Part shown: one piece after another, positions 1 to 9,924 of the stretch
Numbering within the stretch: position 1 is the first letter of the stretch
How the letters are laid out: every line of letters starts with the position of its first letter
Source of the DNA: Zygosaccharomyces rouxii
Lineage: Eukaryota > Ascomycota > Saccharomycetes > Saccharomycetales > Saccharomycetaceae
Reading direction: 5' to 3'
Assembly: GCF_000026365.1 (NCBI RefSeq)
Contig: NC_012992.1
Span: forward strand, 806,001 to 870,000
DNA: 64,000 nt
Made by a program: the position numbers and the translations under genes
Notes under the pieces: generated by a model
Database searches by the model: none
What the model was told of the DNA's origin: nothing
The model's input: only the letters and a program-made list of their open reading frames with translations

Positions 1-83
1 TTTACCCCATTTACACCCATTGTATCATTAACCAGTGGAAACAACGGCACTGCTGGGTGTGATAGTAGAAGGCGACGTGACTA

Positions 84-3000
84 ATGGCCAACAATTGGGC
101 ACCTAATAGTGTTAGGCCGGGGAGTGCACAGGATGAGCATATTTCCAAGGGTTCGTATGTGCAACGTTCTTTCCCCAATCTTCGTGACATAAATCATAAG
201 GACTTTAAGGGTTTGGGACCTACTCCTCTTAGCGCTGAGAGACCAGCATCAGAAAATCAATTATCCAGAGTTTCTTTGCCACAGTTAAGATTGGACACCT
301 CGGCTAGATTGAAGAATTGGGAAGAATTGGAAGATTTCAATTTGGAAGAGTTGAGGGATGGATTTTTTGATGCACGATTCTCCAAAGCTGAGCGGGTTAC
401 TACAGACGAGGAGGAAGTTACGGATACTGGAAGTTCGGATCGTGGAATATCTGGATTATGGAATCTTGGGCATTCTTACGGATCGAGGGTTCTAAGTAAG
501 GTGTGGATTGATTTTAAAAATAATTTTATACCAATCTGCAAGTTTTTCATTGCATATTTTGTTGCACTTGTTATATGTGTGGATCATCGATCAGGTAGGT
601 GGTTAGGTCATAACTACAGGTATTTTCTACCAATAGCGGTAGTGATCCACCATCCTGCGAGAACTATTGGTTTCCAATTGGAGATGTTTTTCTCCTCAGT
701 AATTGGTGGGGTTCTTGCTATGGGGTGGTCGTCTTTGGCATGGTATATCTCTGTAGTTAGGAAACCTACCCAGTTACATCCAGGTGGTATCTTATTTGCC
801 AGTCTAACATTAGCCCTTGTGCTGTCTAATTGGTTGAAAGAACTCTTCCAGCGGACTTTGTATTGTGCACTAACTTTCAACATTGCCATCATATTCCTTC
901 ACGATGTTAGTTTACGTCAATCGAAACAAAATCTGGAATGGCAAATAGATTGGGATTTTGGTATGTCTTATCTCTTCGGTATGATCCTTTCATTGGTTGT
1001 ATGTGTATTGTTCTGGCCTTGGGCTGGTAACGCGGAAATAATAGACCAATTCACTGCATCGACGGATACCATACGACAACTCTTACATGCATTGACGAAT
1101 AAAGATACTCTTCAGGATGAAGAAACACTTAGGATATTACAAAAAAAAATGGTGGATTCACTTAATGTTGATCTTTCTGAACGTTACAGAGATTTTGCAA
1201 ATCAGTTTACGATTTCAAGGTTAGACACAGGAAAGTTAATTAATTTCCGAAACTCTCTGACTAAATTAACAACTCCTTTGAGGATCTTACCTTTGACTAA
1301 CAAGCTTTTAGAAGGCTTAGATTTTGACGGTTTTTATGAAGATTTGAGAAGACAAAAATCTGATAGACTGAGTAAAGTTCCTCCTAGCAAAAATGCAACG
1401 GAATCTAGTACACCGGCGTCACCCCCTGGTTCATCTTCACTTTTTTCGAAAAAACATGGCTTATCTTTTTCCTCAGGATCAATGTCGAATCAGTTTAACA
1501 TTGAATTGCTCAGGTCAACCTTCTCAAAACGTATTGTATTATTAATTTTTGAAATGATTGAAGTGACAGAAAATATGAAGACAATGTTGGAAACTTTAAA
1601 GAATTTCAGAATTTGTCAAGCTAAAAAAGATGAAATTGATAATCTTTTGGGTCGTTCCTTTGGAAAGTTGAGAAGGAAACTTTACCATTTGGATAAAACG
1701 TATAAGGAATTCGTGAAATCTGATTTCTTTTCACAAGAACTCTTGTCTGATGAAGATTCAGTAGACATTTTCTTATTTTTGAGGTACATCAGGAATTCTG
1801 CTAAGAATATGCTTGAAGTGGTTGAGTGTTGTAATGAGTTGATAAAGGATTCTCATTGGAGGATTAGCCGTCCTTCATATCCATTAAGCAGGGCCATGGT
1901 TAGATTGCCCTTGCAATCCGCCTTTGATGAGGGAGCAAGCAATGTGCATCACTATTTTGAAACGAAACGTGATGTTGACCAGGCATTTGAGCAACTGTAC
2001 AACTCTTACACGTCAAGACATAAATATACTAAAAAGAACGCATATTTGGCTCCGAGAGCTATTGATCACAACGACTTCAATTTTCACACCACTCAAAATC
2101 CATGGCGTTACAAACTCTGGAAGTTTAGTACGTTGTTAGTGGGGAGGGAGATGAAATGGACATTAAAAGTTTGGTTTGTGGTGGTTTTCCTCAGTTTGCC
2201 TGGATGGCTACCTGTTTCACATCGTTGGTACCAAAGATACCAATGTTTCTGGGGTCCCCTTTCCTTCTATATTTTGGTGAATAGAAGATTTTCCGGAAGA
2301 TGGAGTATAGTTTTTTTGAGGATGGCTTGTGGTCTTATTGGAATTTTCTGGGGATGGGCAGCAAATCAATCGAGACATTTTGGAAGTCCCTATGTGGTCT
2401 GTACATTTGGTGGTTTGCTAGTCATTCCATGTGCACTTAATTATTTGGTTTACAAGAGAACGAAGTCAAGTGTTGCTGCATTGATGTGCTTTTCGGTTAT
2501 AGTATTAGAGCCTTACTCTAAAGGCAAAGATTCCTTGTCTACCGCAGGAATATGGAAAAACACATGGGTTACTGGGTTAGCATTTATCATTGGAATTGCG
2601 GTATCAGTTTGTATCAATTGGATTGTTTGGGCGTTTAAGGCAAGAACAGAATTAAGAGTTTCCGTCTCATCGCTAATTGGACATATCGGTCAATCGTATC
2701 AGTCGGTTACCGACAGATACCTGTACCGTGACTCCAAGGATGATCCTACAGAGATTACGTTGGCGCTCTCCCACATTAGAGAAGTAAGATTGGCTCAAAG
2801 TATTAAGGCCATCGAAGAGTTATCTTTAGAGGCAAAAGCGGAACCCAAATTAATTTCCAAATTTTCTTATCCGAAATACCAGCGTCTATTGAACGTTTGT
2901 GAATTTCTGTTTCAAAAAAATGTGGAGGCGAGGGTTTCAGGCTCGCTTTTCGAAGTTTTGAATGAGGACTTTGATAATGAGACTACTAGGGCATTGTTAT

Positions 3001-3383
3001 CACTACGTAGGGACAGCGTCTCCTCGGTGATCTTTAATTTCTACATTTTATCCAATTGCTTTAGATCCAAGAACAAATTACCCAAATATCTGCCAAATCC
3101 TGCTCTTTCAAGGAAAAGGCTCTTTGATTTGATTGGCCAATTTGAAATGCAAAGGAAGCGCCGTAGCCAAGACTTAGATTCATGTCGCCCATCCCTTAGG
3201 AAAAATCTGTCCACAGAGGAAAAGTTGAAAGAACAAGCTGACGTGGGCGTTCAGGATTACGAAAAACTACATTGGATTGAAGTGCATGGCATTGCCTTTG
3301 CTAGAGCATTTACAGATATTACTGAGGCAACCTTAACTTTAGTAAACTGTGCTAAAGAGATCCTGGGGGAAGATTCATTTTGA
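84..3383 (+). CDS. BRE4: Bre4-like multispanning membrane protein (FUSC/DUF2421 type)
   Basis: Encodes 1099 residues, close to the roughly 1125 of S. cerevisiae Bre4 (YDL231C), a poorly characterised membrane protein linked to brefeldin A sensitivity and endocytosis. The N-terminal ~140 residues are hydrophilic. A first group of membrane segments lies at about residues 150-315 and a second at about 690-855, separated by a charged cytosolic stretch; this two-block layout is typical of aromatic-acid-exporter-like/FUSC proteins. The ATG at 84 is the first in frame. Identity is supported by the next gene being OST4, the YDL232W neighbour, in the same relative orientation. The transport substrate is unknown, and function is inferred from the family only. 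Confidence 0.85.
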   Translation: MANNWAPNSVRPGSAQDEHISKGSYVQRSFPNLRDINHKDFKGLGPTPLSAERPASENQLSRVSLPQLRLDTSARLKNWEELEDFNLEELRDGFFDARFSKAERVTTDEEEVTDTGSSDRGISGLWNLGHSYGSRVLSKVWIDFKNNFIPICKFFIAYFVALVICVDHRSGRWLGHNYRYFLPIAVVIHHPARTIGFQLEMFFSSVIGGVLAMGWSSLAWYISVVRKPTQLHPGGILFASLTLALVLSNWLKELFQRTLYCALTFNIAIIFLHDVSLRQSKQNLEWQIDWDFGMSYLFGMILSLVVCVLFWPWAGNAEIIDQFTASTDTIRQLLHALTNKDTLQDEETLRILQKKMVDSLNVDLSERYRDFANQFTISRLDTGKLINFRNSLTKLTTPLRILPLTNKLLEGLDFDGFYEDLRRQKSDRLSKVPPSKNATESSTPASPPGSSSLFSKKHGLSFSSGSMSNQFNIELLRSTFSKRIVLLIFEMIEVTENMKTMLETLKNFRICQAKKDEIDNLLGRSFGKLRRKLYHLDKTYKEFVKSDFFSQELLSDEDSVDIFLFLRYIRNSAKNMLEVVECCNELIKDSHWRISRPSYPLSRAMVRLPLQSAFDEGASNVHHYFETKRDVDQAFEQLYNSYTSRHKYTKKNAYLAPRAIDHNDFNFHTTQNPWRYKLWKFSTLLVGREMKWTLKVWFVVVFLSLPGWLPVSHRWYQRYQCFWGPLSFYILVNRRFSGRWSIVFLRMACGLIGIFWGWAANQSRHFGSPYVVCTFGGLLVIPCALNYLVYKRTKSSVAALMCFSVIVLEPYSKGKDSLSTAGIWKNTWVTGLAFIIGIAVSVCINWIVWAFKARTELRVSVSSLIGHIGQSYQSVTDRYLYRDSKDDPTEITLALSHIREVRLAQSIKAIEELSLEAKAEPKLISKFSYPKYQRLLNVCEFLFQKNVEARVSGSLFEVLNEDFDNETTRALLSLRRDSVSSVIFNFYILSNCFRSKNKLPKYLPNPALSRKRLFDLIGQFEMQRKRRSQDLDSCRPSLRKNLSTEEKLKEQADVGVQDYEKLHWIEVHGIAFARAFTDITEATLTLVNCAKEILGEDSF

Positions 3384-3462
3384 AAGAGACTCTTATTATA
3401 ACAGAATAACCTTTATATGCATCTATCTATCTTAATCTTAATATCAATATTAATCTTAATGT

Positions 3463-3606
3463 CTAATTCAATGGCTTGACCTTTTGCTCATTTGGTTTTT
3501 CATTGCCTGCCACCGTGGAACTTATAGCATGGTACACAACTATTAGTGTGATCATAATCAATCCACAACTGATGGTTAAAGTGTTAAGCTGATCATCATT
3601 AATCAT
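3463..3606 (-). CDS. OST4: Ost4 mini-subunit of oligosaccharyltransferase (47 aa)
   Basis: Short reading frame read by hand on the minus strand from ATG at 3606 to TAG at 3463. The protein begins MINDDQLNTL, followed by one hydrophobic helix at about residues 11-30 (GLIMITLIVVYHA) and a short polar tail. This matches Ost4, the 36-residue single-pass subunit that stabilises Ost3/Ost6 association with Stt3 in the ER oligosaccharyltransferase. The C-terminal tail is about 11 residues longer than in S. cerevisiae. It sits beside BRE4, as YDL232W does beside YDL231C. The two genes converge with an 79-bp gap. Confidence 0.93.
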   Translation of the reverse strand: MINDDQLNTLTISCGLIMITLIVVYHAISSTVAGNEKPNEQKVKPLN

Positions 3607-3722
3607 CTTGACAGGGCACTAATCAATTAATTGGTCTTTGTTATGCCAATTCTCACCTTTGAACTAAGTTTCTGTTGTAAGGTCAGAGATGGCTTCTACG
3701 TGTTTTTCGCTTTACAATCTGA

Positions 3723-4049
3723 ATGTTTAAAAAGAACCTTTTGTTATGGGGCAGTAAATTCAGAGCTGAAAGTGGAATATTAATGAAGAGACCGCCAAGA
3801 AGTCTGGAAGAATGGCTGTATCTTCAACTTTTAGATTCACCACGATTTCACAGATTTGTAGGAAATGTATATAGGAAGGTCAACGGTATAAAGGACGGAC
3901 CACAGGAGGGATCCTTTACGGCATCGGAATACCTTTTCCAACCAACAAAGAGACAAAAATTTAAGGCATACAGAATTTTATTTTGGGATGAAATGAGAAG
4001 TTTGATTGGATTGCCAAGGAAGTCTGATAAATTCTTTAACCGTAAATAA
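3723..4049 (+). CDS. MRX7: Mrx7-like mitochondrial protein
   Basis: A 108-residue basic protein with a possible mitochondrial N-terminus and a conserved core (RSLEEWLYLQLLDSPRFHRFVGNVY, split here as RSLEEWLYLQ and HRFVGNVYRK) that resembles YNL211C/Mrx7, a small protein found with the yeast mitoribosome-associated MIOREX complexes. Its position next to VID27, in convergent orientation, matches YNL211C-YNL212W and is the main support. The first ATG at 3723 is used; a second in-frame ATG at 3783 would give 88 residues, nearer the S. cerevisiae length, so the start is uncertain. Molecular function is not established. Confidence 0.75.
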   Translation: MFKKNLLLWGSKFRAESGILMKRPPRSLEEWLYLQLLDSPRFHRFVGNVYRKVNGIKDGPQEGSFTASEYLFQPTKRQKFKAYRILFWDEMRSLIGLPRKSDKFFNRK

Positions 4050-4142
4050 AATATTGATGTAATTTATTAAACATACTACATACTACATAATAATAGGACG
4101 GGGTGAAATAAAATAAAAGAAATTCTGGTGAAATAGCGTTAA

Positions 4143-6557
4143 TTAGTTGTAATCGTCATCGTCGTCATTGTAAAAGAGGCTAACATCAGGTAACAAAACT
4201 TGTTTATCTGGAACTTTGAAAGATTTGGTCTTTGACATGGAGACGTTATCCTTTAATGCTACAATAACATTTCTGTCCGTACCGAATTGGAAATTATCTT
4301 CAATAATGTTTGAGTCGTATCTTCTCATGGTATAAGGTTTTCTTTGGTGTCTTAGAATTTTCTTCAGCGACCATGAAATGGCAAATGGACCACTTGATGT
4401 AACGATTGTCTGTTCCTCTTGGTTGATACCGGTGTTAAAATAAGCCTTACTAAAGTTAATAGGTTTCTTCGTAGAAGTTGAAATATAACTTGCGTGTTCT
4501 GGACTAATCTTAAGAACGTAGGTCTTAATGTTTTCACTGGCAGGGAAAGACTTTGTGAATCCCAAAGTTCCTGCATTCTTGCCAGTTTTAACGGTAAGAT
4601 CCATTAATAGCAATGAAGAATCACACGTACATAACAACCACTTACCATTAGCAGAAACTGTGACGTGCCTTATGGGCTGACCTAATGATGGAATTGCAGT
4701 CTTGGCTCTAATTCCTAACCTGTCATATAACCGCACGTCACCTTTCTCAGACCCAACAGCAATATAACCATCCTCCGTCGTACCCAGGGAACTAAATTTT
4801 GTATTGGTGGCATAATCTTTTGATTCATCTTGTACCACCTTGTTTTTGGTGTTAATTCTTGGGTCGATCTTAAATAGACCACGAGGGGAAACACCTAGGA
4901 CTGTCTGCTCAGCAGTCAGCTGGTCAAATTTCTTTGCGGGACCATATTGAACCACATCTTTTTCACCAGTTCCCCATTCTTCCACCACTTTACCTCTCTC
5001 TAAATCCATTTTGAACAATTTGTTTTTATCCTTTTCATCCCGCAAGATGAGATTTCTATCTTCCATGTAAAGCATAGGATCATCTGGGTTAATTCTTTTC
5101 CCTTCTAAGTCAGAAATGTTTTTAAGGGCAGCAACAAAGTCCATTCCATCTCTATCTGTCTTAAAGACACCGATCTTGTTATCCCTAACGACATAAGATC
5201 TGTCATTCTTGTAGGCGACTGTTAAGGACTTATTACCACTTGATAAAGGACGCTGAAATGAATCATTCTCAAAACTTTCTGATGAAATTATTCTTCTTGA
5301 ATGATCTTCATCTTCACTATCACTCTCTTCTTCCTCCTCTTCTTGTTCTCTTTCATGTCTTTCTTCCTCTTCTTCTTTGATACGCGCTTCTCGTTCATCT
5401 TCATCCAAGATTTTGTTCAAATCCTTCTCCACTGCCGCTGAAAAATTCAAGATGAATTGTTTCTGGTCACCTGGGACTTCCCCCCACGGTCTTTTGTTTA
5501 ATGACATCCATAGGCATTTAGAGATACAACTTTGGAACTGTGTACATGCTCCTACATCAGTAAATTTAAGCATGAATGAAAGAGTGATTTGATTAAAGGT
5601 ATAGTTAAAGATGAATCCTGATTCGACGAAATCGAAAGTTGGATTGATACTGGGAGACAAGTCTGTACCCAATTTAGTAGGTTCACCCTGAACCGCTAGC
5701 CAATATTCGTAGTCACCAGTTTCAATAACGAGTACATCCACATCTTGTTCTTGTGACATAAATTTTTCCTCCATGGGGTCAAATACGAGCAGGCTGGCCT
5801 TTAAGAGGATTAATTGTTTACCCTTGGGAACAGCCTTTGGTGGATTTTTTTTCAACTTTCTAGCTACCGGAACCTGTACTTCTCTAGCATCCTCAAAATT
5901 CTCTTCCTCTACTTCTTCTTCATCTTCCGCAGTGGATGCTGGTGTTGGTTGTGGTTCCTCCATTTTCAAATTCTGTAACCTTTCAGCTAAATCATCACAC
6001 TGTTCCCTTGCCAGCGCTTCGGATTCTGCAGCTACAGCATTAATTTCCTTTTCATTAGCACTAATACCAGGTTTTTTGAATCTGGCCTCGTATTCACAAC
6101 GATACACAGTCTTTGTAAATTGTGCCACATCTTTCAATGATACTTCTGGAGACACAACGAACTGAACCATTTCGTCTTCTTCATCACCAATAGTATTGTT
6201 CCAAATAAATGTTAAATCACCCTGATCATTCCATTTCTTGTAAAAACCCAAAAATCCTAATTTAAAAGTCCATTCATCGTCTTTCTTGGATTGAGCCGAA
6301 GTTGCACTTACAGAATCATCAGAGTATTCTTCGTTATCATCACCAGTGGAAACTTCCGTATCGTCAGCAACTTTACAAACAACTAATTCATAACTGTATT
6401 GAGCAGTTTTACGAATACTTAAAGTGGAATCATTGTAAATACATTCCAATGCTGCTTTTGGTGACTTTCGAGATCGAAGCAAATCGAACTCACCCGATGG
6501 AATCATAACCACTTCTTGCTTGGATCCAGAATCCATGAATTTTCTAATGATATTCAT
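4143..6557 (-). CDS. VID27: Vid27 family protein
   Basis: About 804 residues from the ATG at 6557, compared with 782 in S. cerevisiae Vid27 (YNL212W). I chose this ATG because the translation MNIIRKFMDSGSKQ matches the family start; the frame stays open 29 codons further upstream. The N-terminal half contains Vid27's PH-like region, then long acidic runs (around residues 230-250 and 420-450). The C-terminal ~350 residues form the conserved Vid27 beta-propeller domain. The protein ends in an acidic YNDDDDDDYN tail. Vid27 is cytoplasmic and was named for vacuole import and degradation, but its biochemical role is unclear. Confidence 0.92.
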   Translation of the reverse strand: MNIIRKFMDSGSKQEVVMIPSGEFDLLRSRKSPKAALECIYNDSTLSIRKTAQYSYELVVCKVADDTEVSTGDDNEEYSDDSVSATSAQSKKDDEWTFKLGFLGFYKKWNDQGDLTFIWNNTIGDEEDEMVQFVVSPEVSLKDVAQFTKTVYRCEYEARFKKPGISANEKEINAVAAESEALAREQCDDLAERLQNLKMEEPQPTPASTAEDEEEVEEENFEDAREVQVPVARKLKKNPPKAVPKGKQLILLKASLLVFDPMEEKFMSQEQDVDVLVIETGDYEYWLAVQGEPTKLGTDLSPSINPTFDFVESGFIFNYTFNQITLSFMLKFTDVGACTQFQSCISKCLWMSLNKRPWGEVPGDQKQFILNFSAAVEKDLNKILDEDEREARIKEEEEERHEREQEEEEEESDSEDEDHSRRIISSESFENDSFQRPLSSGNKSLTVAYKNDRSYVVRDNKIGVFKTDRDGMDFVAALKNISDLEGKRINPDDPMLYMEDRNLILRDEKDKNKLFKMDLERGKVVEEWGTGEKDVVQYGPAKKFDQLTAEQTVLGVSPRGLFKIDPRINTKNKVVQDESKDYATNTKFSSLGTTEDGYIAVGSEKGDVRLYDRLGIRAKTAIPSLGQPIRHVTVSANGKWLLCTCDSSLLLMDLTVKTGKNAGTLGFTKSFPASENIKTYVLKISPEHASYISTSTKKPINFSKAYFNTGINQEEQTIVTSSGPFAISWSLKKILRHQRKPYTMRRYDSNIIEDNFQFGTDRNVIVALKDNVSMSKTKSFKVPDKQVLLPDVSLFYNDDDDDYN

Positions 6558-6862
6558 TGATGAAATCGAAAAGTTTAACCGAATCCACCTGGGTAGTGGT
6601 GATGATGCTAGTATATGATGAGTACTATCCTTATGATTACCCATCTAAAGGTTTACTTCCCCTTGCCTCCGGTACTTGCGATTTTCTCCTCGTGGGAAGT
6701 GATCTCGTTGGCTAAGAATTTAATCATCTAGCGATGAGATGCCAATGCAAAATACATCATCTGTACTATGAATAATACGACTAGAATAATCCTCTCAAGG
6801 TTATATTGTCCCATTTAATGATTCCTTTCACATCTGGGAAGTGCTATGACCGTTTTCCTAGC

Positions 6863-7492
6863 ATGTTGTTCACCTACAGGGTGGTAATTGGGAGATCATT
6901 CTGTCAAGCTCATCGCGGATCACTAATGGCAGAAAATAGGTCAAAGGGAGCTAAAAATGCTATCAAAGTTGTTCACGAATCTAGTTTAACCAGTAAGGAA
7001 CAGAGAGAAAAGTCTAAAGATGATGAAACACCTGCATGGAAGATTCAAAAGATGGCAATTTCGAAGAAACTCAAAGGACAAAGGTGGAATCCATCAAAGA
7101 GGCTTTCACGAGAGGAGATGGAAGGTCTTCGACTTATAAAGAGTCAATTCCCACACTTGAATGCCAGTGAATTGGGGCAACAGTTTAAAGTATCACCGGA
7201 AGTCGTTAAAAGGATTTTATCATCGAAATGGAGACCCACAGAGGATGAACTGGGTAAACTGCAGGACCGATGGAAACAGAGGGGTGAAAGGATCAAACAG
7301 ATGTTTGATTCACATCAAATTCAAGAAAAACCATTAGTGGTACCGAAACGAATAGTAATAAACACGTTGGGTAGCTCGCCTAGTGTAGTAGCGACCACAA
7401 GACCCAGTAAAAATGCGAAATCCAACAAAAGAACTAAAAACAAATTGCACCTTTTGCAACAACGGGAGCATGATCATGAGCATTCTGAATAG
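6863..7492 (+). CDS. RRG9: Rrg9 mitochondrial genome maintenance protein
   Basis: About 209 residues from ATG 6863 (S. cerevisiae Rrg9, YNL213C, has 214). The chosen start gives MLFTYRVVIGRSFCQ, a basic, hydroxylated, acid-free presequence expected of a mitochondrial protein; an in-frame ATG at 6818 lies further upstream. The conserved core WKIQKMAISKKLKGQRWNPS followed by an RLSREEMEGLRL segment and a helix-turn-helix-like FKVSPEVVKRIL motif identifies the neugrin-related Rrg9 family. Loss of Rrg9 causes loss of respiratory competence and mtDNA in S. cerevisiae. It is divergent from VID27, as in the reference order. Confidence 0.9.
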   Translation: MLFTYRVVIGRSFCQAHRGSLMAENRSKGAKNAIKVVHESSLTSKEQREKSKDDETPAWKIQKMAISKKLKGQRWNPSKRLSREEMEGLRLIKSQFPHLNASELGQQFKVSPEVVKRILSSKWRPTEDELGKLQDRWKQRGERIKQMFDSHQIQEKPLVVPKRIVINTLGSSPSVVATTRPSKNAKSNKRTKNKLHLLQQREHDHEHSE

Positions 7493-7539
7493 ATAAACTT
7501 TTCCTGTAAATAGCTTTTTTTTTCCTCCTTCTCATGAGT

Positions 7540-8124
7540 TTAATGAATTCTACCACTTACGAACCAACCCTTGACTTCACGAATGGAATTAATCATTTTT
7601 CTACTCAATTCAGTCTGTGGTTCTATACCAGACTCAAGCTTAAACTTATCAGATAACAATCTTGCCTCCACGTTAAACGCATTTAAGTTTCTCGGTTCTT
7701 GTGAATTTGATTTAACAAATTGTTGTAGATGCGTGGTGGAATCCGTCAGCCTCTTATTGATTATGGACCATGAACTTTCCAAGGGTTCTAACTCATCTTC
7801 TGATGTCTGCGTACATCTTTCCGCACTATTATGACTTTCGTTGTATCCAATTACAGCTACAGGTGTGGTACGTATGCAGTTCTGTAATTGAGACACCAGT
7901 TTCCTCAATCTCAAAAGAGTTGATGCTGAGACATCTGCCCTTTGAGAATATTGCTGTTCTAAACAAGGTACCAGTACCAATTTTAACGCTAAGTAGATTA
8001 GTGAGGCAATTAGACCTGTATTGTGAAAAAGACTTTGGATATAGCCTAAAGTAGCATTCTTTGTACTTCTGGTAACAATCCTAGACTCATCTGGCCATTC
8101 AATGGTATCCATTTGATTCATCAT
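7540..8124 (-). CDS. PEX17: Pex17 peroxisomal docking-complex subunit
   Basis: 194 residues, nearly the length of S. cerevisiae Pex17 (199 aa, YNL214W). Features shared with the family are the N-terminal region with one hydrophobic segment at about residues 37-55, the QQYSQR motif, the LLRLRKLVSQLQ coiled region, the TQTSED segment and the C-terminal IREVKGWFVSGRI motif. Pex17 works with Pex13 and Pex14 in docking the cargo receptors Pex5 and Pex7 at the peroxisomal membrane. The start codon is ambiguous by one residue, because two consecutive ATGs occur at 8124 and 8121. It converges with RRG9, 47 bp apart. Confidence 0.9.
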   Translation of the reverse strand: MMNQMDTIEWPDESRIVTRSTKNATLGYIQSLFHNTGLIASLIYLALKLVLVPCLEQQYSQRADVSASTLLRLRKLVSQLQNCIRTTPVAVIGYNESHNSAERCTQTSEDELEPLESSWSIINKRLTDSTTHLQQFVKSNSQEPRNLNAFNVEARLLSDKFKLESGIEPQTELSRKMINSIREVKGWFVSGRIH

Positions 8125-8385
8125 TCTTACGTTATCTTTACCCTTTGTTAGCTGTATGTATTGTAATGTTGCGGATAGAATCGCAATTCCGAATTTGGAT
8201 TAAGCTCTATACTTGCTCATACATAATGCCCTTTGAACACACACGTATGTGTGAAATATATAAATACATATAAATGGTGATGTTACCTACATGTACAATA
8301 TTGTAATATTCGAGCTTCCAAACCTCCTCGAATATTACAGTTAACTGTGATTATCAGTGTTATGACTACTCATTATTATTACTCA

Positions 8386-9924
8386 TTAAAACCTTATCTT
8401 TTTAGTACCTGGTATCGCATTACTCCCGCCGGTTTTATCTTTTGATATTCTGGAAGAAGTTAATCTTAATGATGCCAATGATGTTGAGGATGCTGCTGTC
8501 AATGCTGTCGTTTTCTTTTTAGGTTTCTTCCTTATACCAGGCGTCCTTTGCCTCGATAAGAAAACTGTTGATGGATTTTCGGGACTACTGTTACAACCCA
8601 CGGTTGATGGAGTACCATGATTATATGGAAGATTTTCCATCTTTGCAGTTTTATTAGCTGGAACCATTTCCCCCAAGTGTGTTGAGTTAGAAGTTTGGTT
8701 GTTTGAAACGTAGCGATCTAGCGCTTCCAATGGGCTAACTATTTGTTTTTCTTTTCGATAAATTAATAGATCTGTTAAACTTGACATCACATCTGTCATT
8801 TGAAATGTTCTCCTGGCTTTTTGGTGTCTGCTTGTGTCTGAAAGGTTGGAAAACTCTTTCATGTGAGAATGAAATTCTTCGACCGCCGTTTCATTGGACG
8901 ATGCTGCTGATGAGGATATCGAACCGTCAGTAAGGACCTGTGGAATCGTTTGAGGCGTACCACTTAGCATCTGTGTTAATTCGACCAATTGAGCTAGTTT
9001 GTTCATCATATATGAGTTAGAGATAGATGCTCGTAGCATTTCATCTAGTGCATACCAATCATCTGCCGCTCTGTCCATAAATCTGACCTCCAGCCACTGC
9101 ACCATAAAATTCAAATCTAATGAGGCTCTAGTGCAAATTCTACGCTCTATATTGCTACCACCTTTCCAATGACCTGTACAACACGTATCATCTTCTATAA
9201 TAATACTGCCATTACTCAAAACTTGAGCTCGTGGTCTTGATGTTTTCGTTTCTAAACTTTCTTGTCCACAACGTCGTAATACCTCCCAAATCACACAAAG
9301 CATCGGAAAACAAAGATTGAAACACTTATTTTCGCCATTAGATTGCCCAGAAATTATAATTTTTGTATTTTTATTGAACACATTTGGCATGTATTCTTCC
9401 CAAATCTTAGAATCAGCCATATTTCTCGAGAATTCATTAAAACTAATCGCAATTTCATGCCATCTTTCTAACGCCTTCTCTGATAAGCCTTTCCTAACAG
9501 CATAGCTGCTGAGAGTCTTCAAGATTTTTTCTTGTTTACTTAAATTTTCTTCGTTTACGATTGCATTATCCAACGACAGTGGAGTCACCCTTTGAGCCTG
9601 TCTTTTTGACGCGGCGATGAGTTTACTTATTGCCTCACCAATACTTCCAGCATTGTCGAAGAAACCTGACTTTGGTGATTCTGACCGGCCACTGCCAGCC
9701 ATCATCTTTGCAATAGAATCTATACCATCGCCAGAATCCCTTGATGACCTCCAGTTCCTCTTTTGTGGTGAGGACCTACCGCTAACCCCTAAGTTCATTC
9801 TGCCTCTGTCTGAGTATACTTCTGGATCGTGAAAGATTCTTGGGGAAGAATTGGGGTTATCATTGTTTCCATGGTCGTTGTGGTCCTGTCCCGAGTCCTC
9901 AGAACTATTCCCAAACGGATACAT
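8386..9924 (-). CDS. MFG1: Mfg1-like regulator of filamentous growth
   Basis: 512 residues with serine- and asparagine-rich ends and a conserved central region (~residues 110-330) containing segments such as ALERWHEIAISFNEFSR and FMDRAADDWYALDEM. No enzymatic motif is visible. Position gives the identification: the gene lies between PEX17/IES2 (YNL214W/YNL215W) and GYP7 (YDL234C), where the ancestral order predicts YDL233W/MFG1 (458 aa). Mfg1 associates with the transcription factors Flo8 and Mss11 to activate invasive and filamentous growth genes. The C-terminus is basic (KKPKKKT), possibly a nuclear localisation signal. Sequence-level identity was not checked. Confidence 0.75.
   Translation of the reverse strand: MYPFGNSSEDSGQDHNDHGNNDNPNSSPRIFHDPEVYSDRGRMNLGVSGRSSPQKRNWRSSRDSGDGIDSIAKMMAGSGRSESPKSGFFDNAGSIGEAISKLIAASKRQAQRVTPLSLDNAIVNEENLSKQEKILKTLSSYAVRKGLSEKALERWHEIAISFNEFSRNMADSKIWEEYMPNVFNKNTKIIISGQSNGENKCFNLCFPMLCVIWEVLRRCGQESLETKTSRPRAQVLSNGSIIIEDDTCCTGHWKGGSNIERRICTRASLDLNFMVQWLEVRFMDRAADDWYALDEMLRASISNSYMMNKLAQLVELTQMLSGTPQTIPQVLTDGSISSSAASSNETAVEEFHSHMKEFSNLSDTSRHQKARRTFQMTDVMSSLTDLLIYRKEKQIVSPLEALDRYVSNNQTSNSTHLGEMVPANKTAKMENLPYNHGTPSTVGCNSSPENPSTVFLSRQRTPGIRKKPKKKTTALTAASSTSLASLRLTSSRISKDKTGGSNAIPGTKKIRF

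Noticed and set aside
5773..6165. 130-codon plus-strand ORF inside VID27
   Set aside because: Serine-rich translation of the strand opposite an acidic VID27 segment; a shadow of the real gene.
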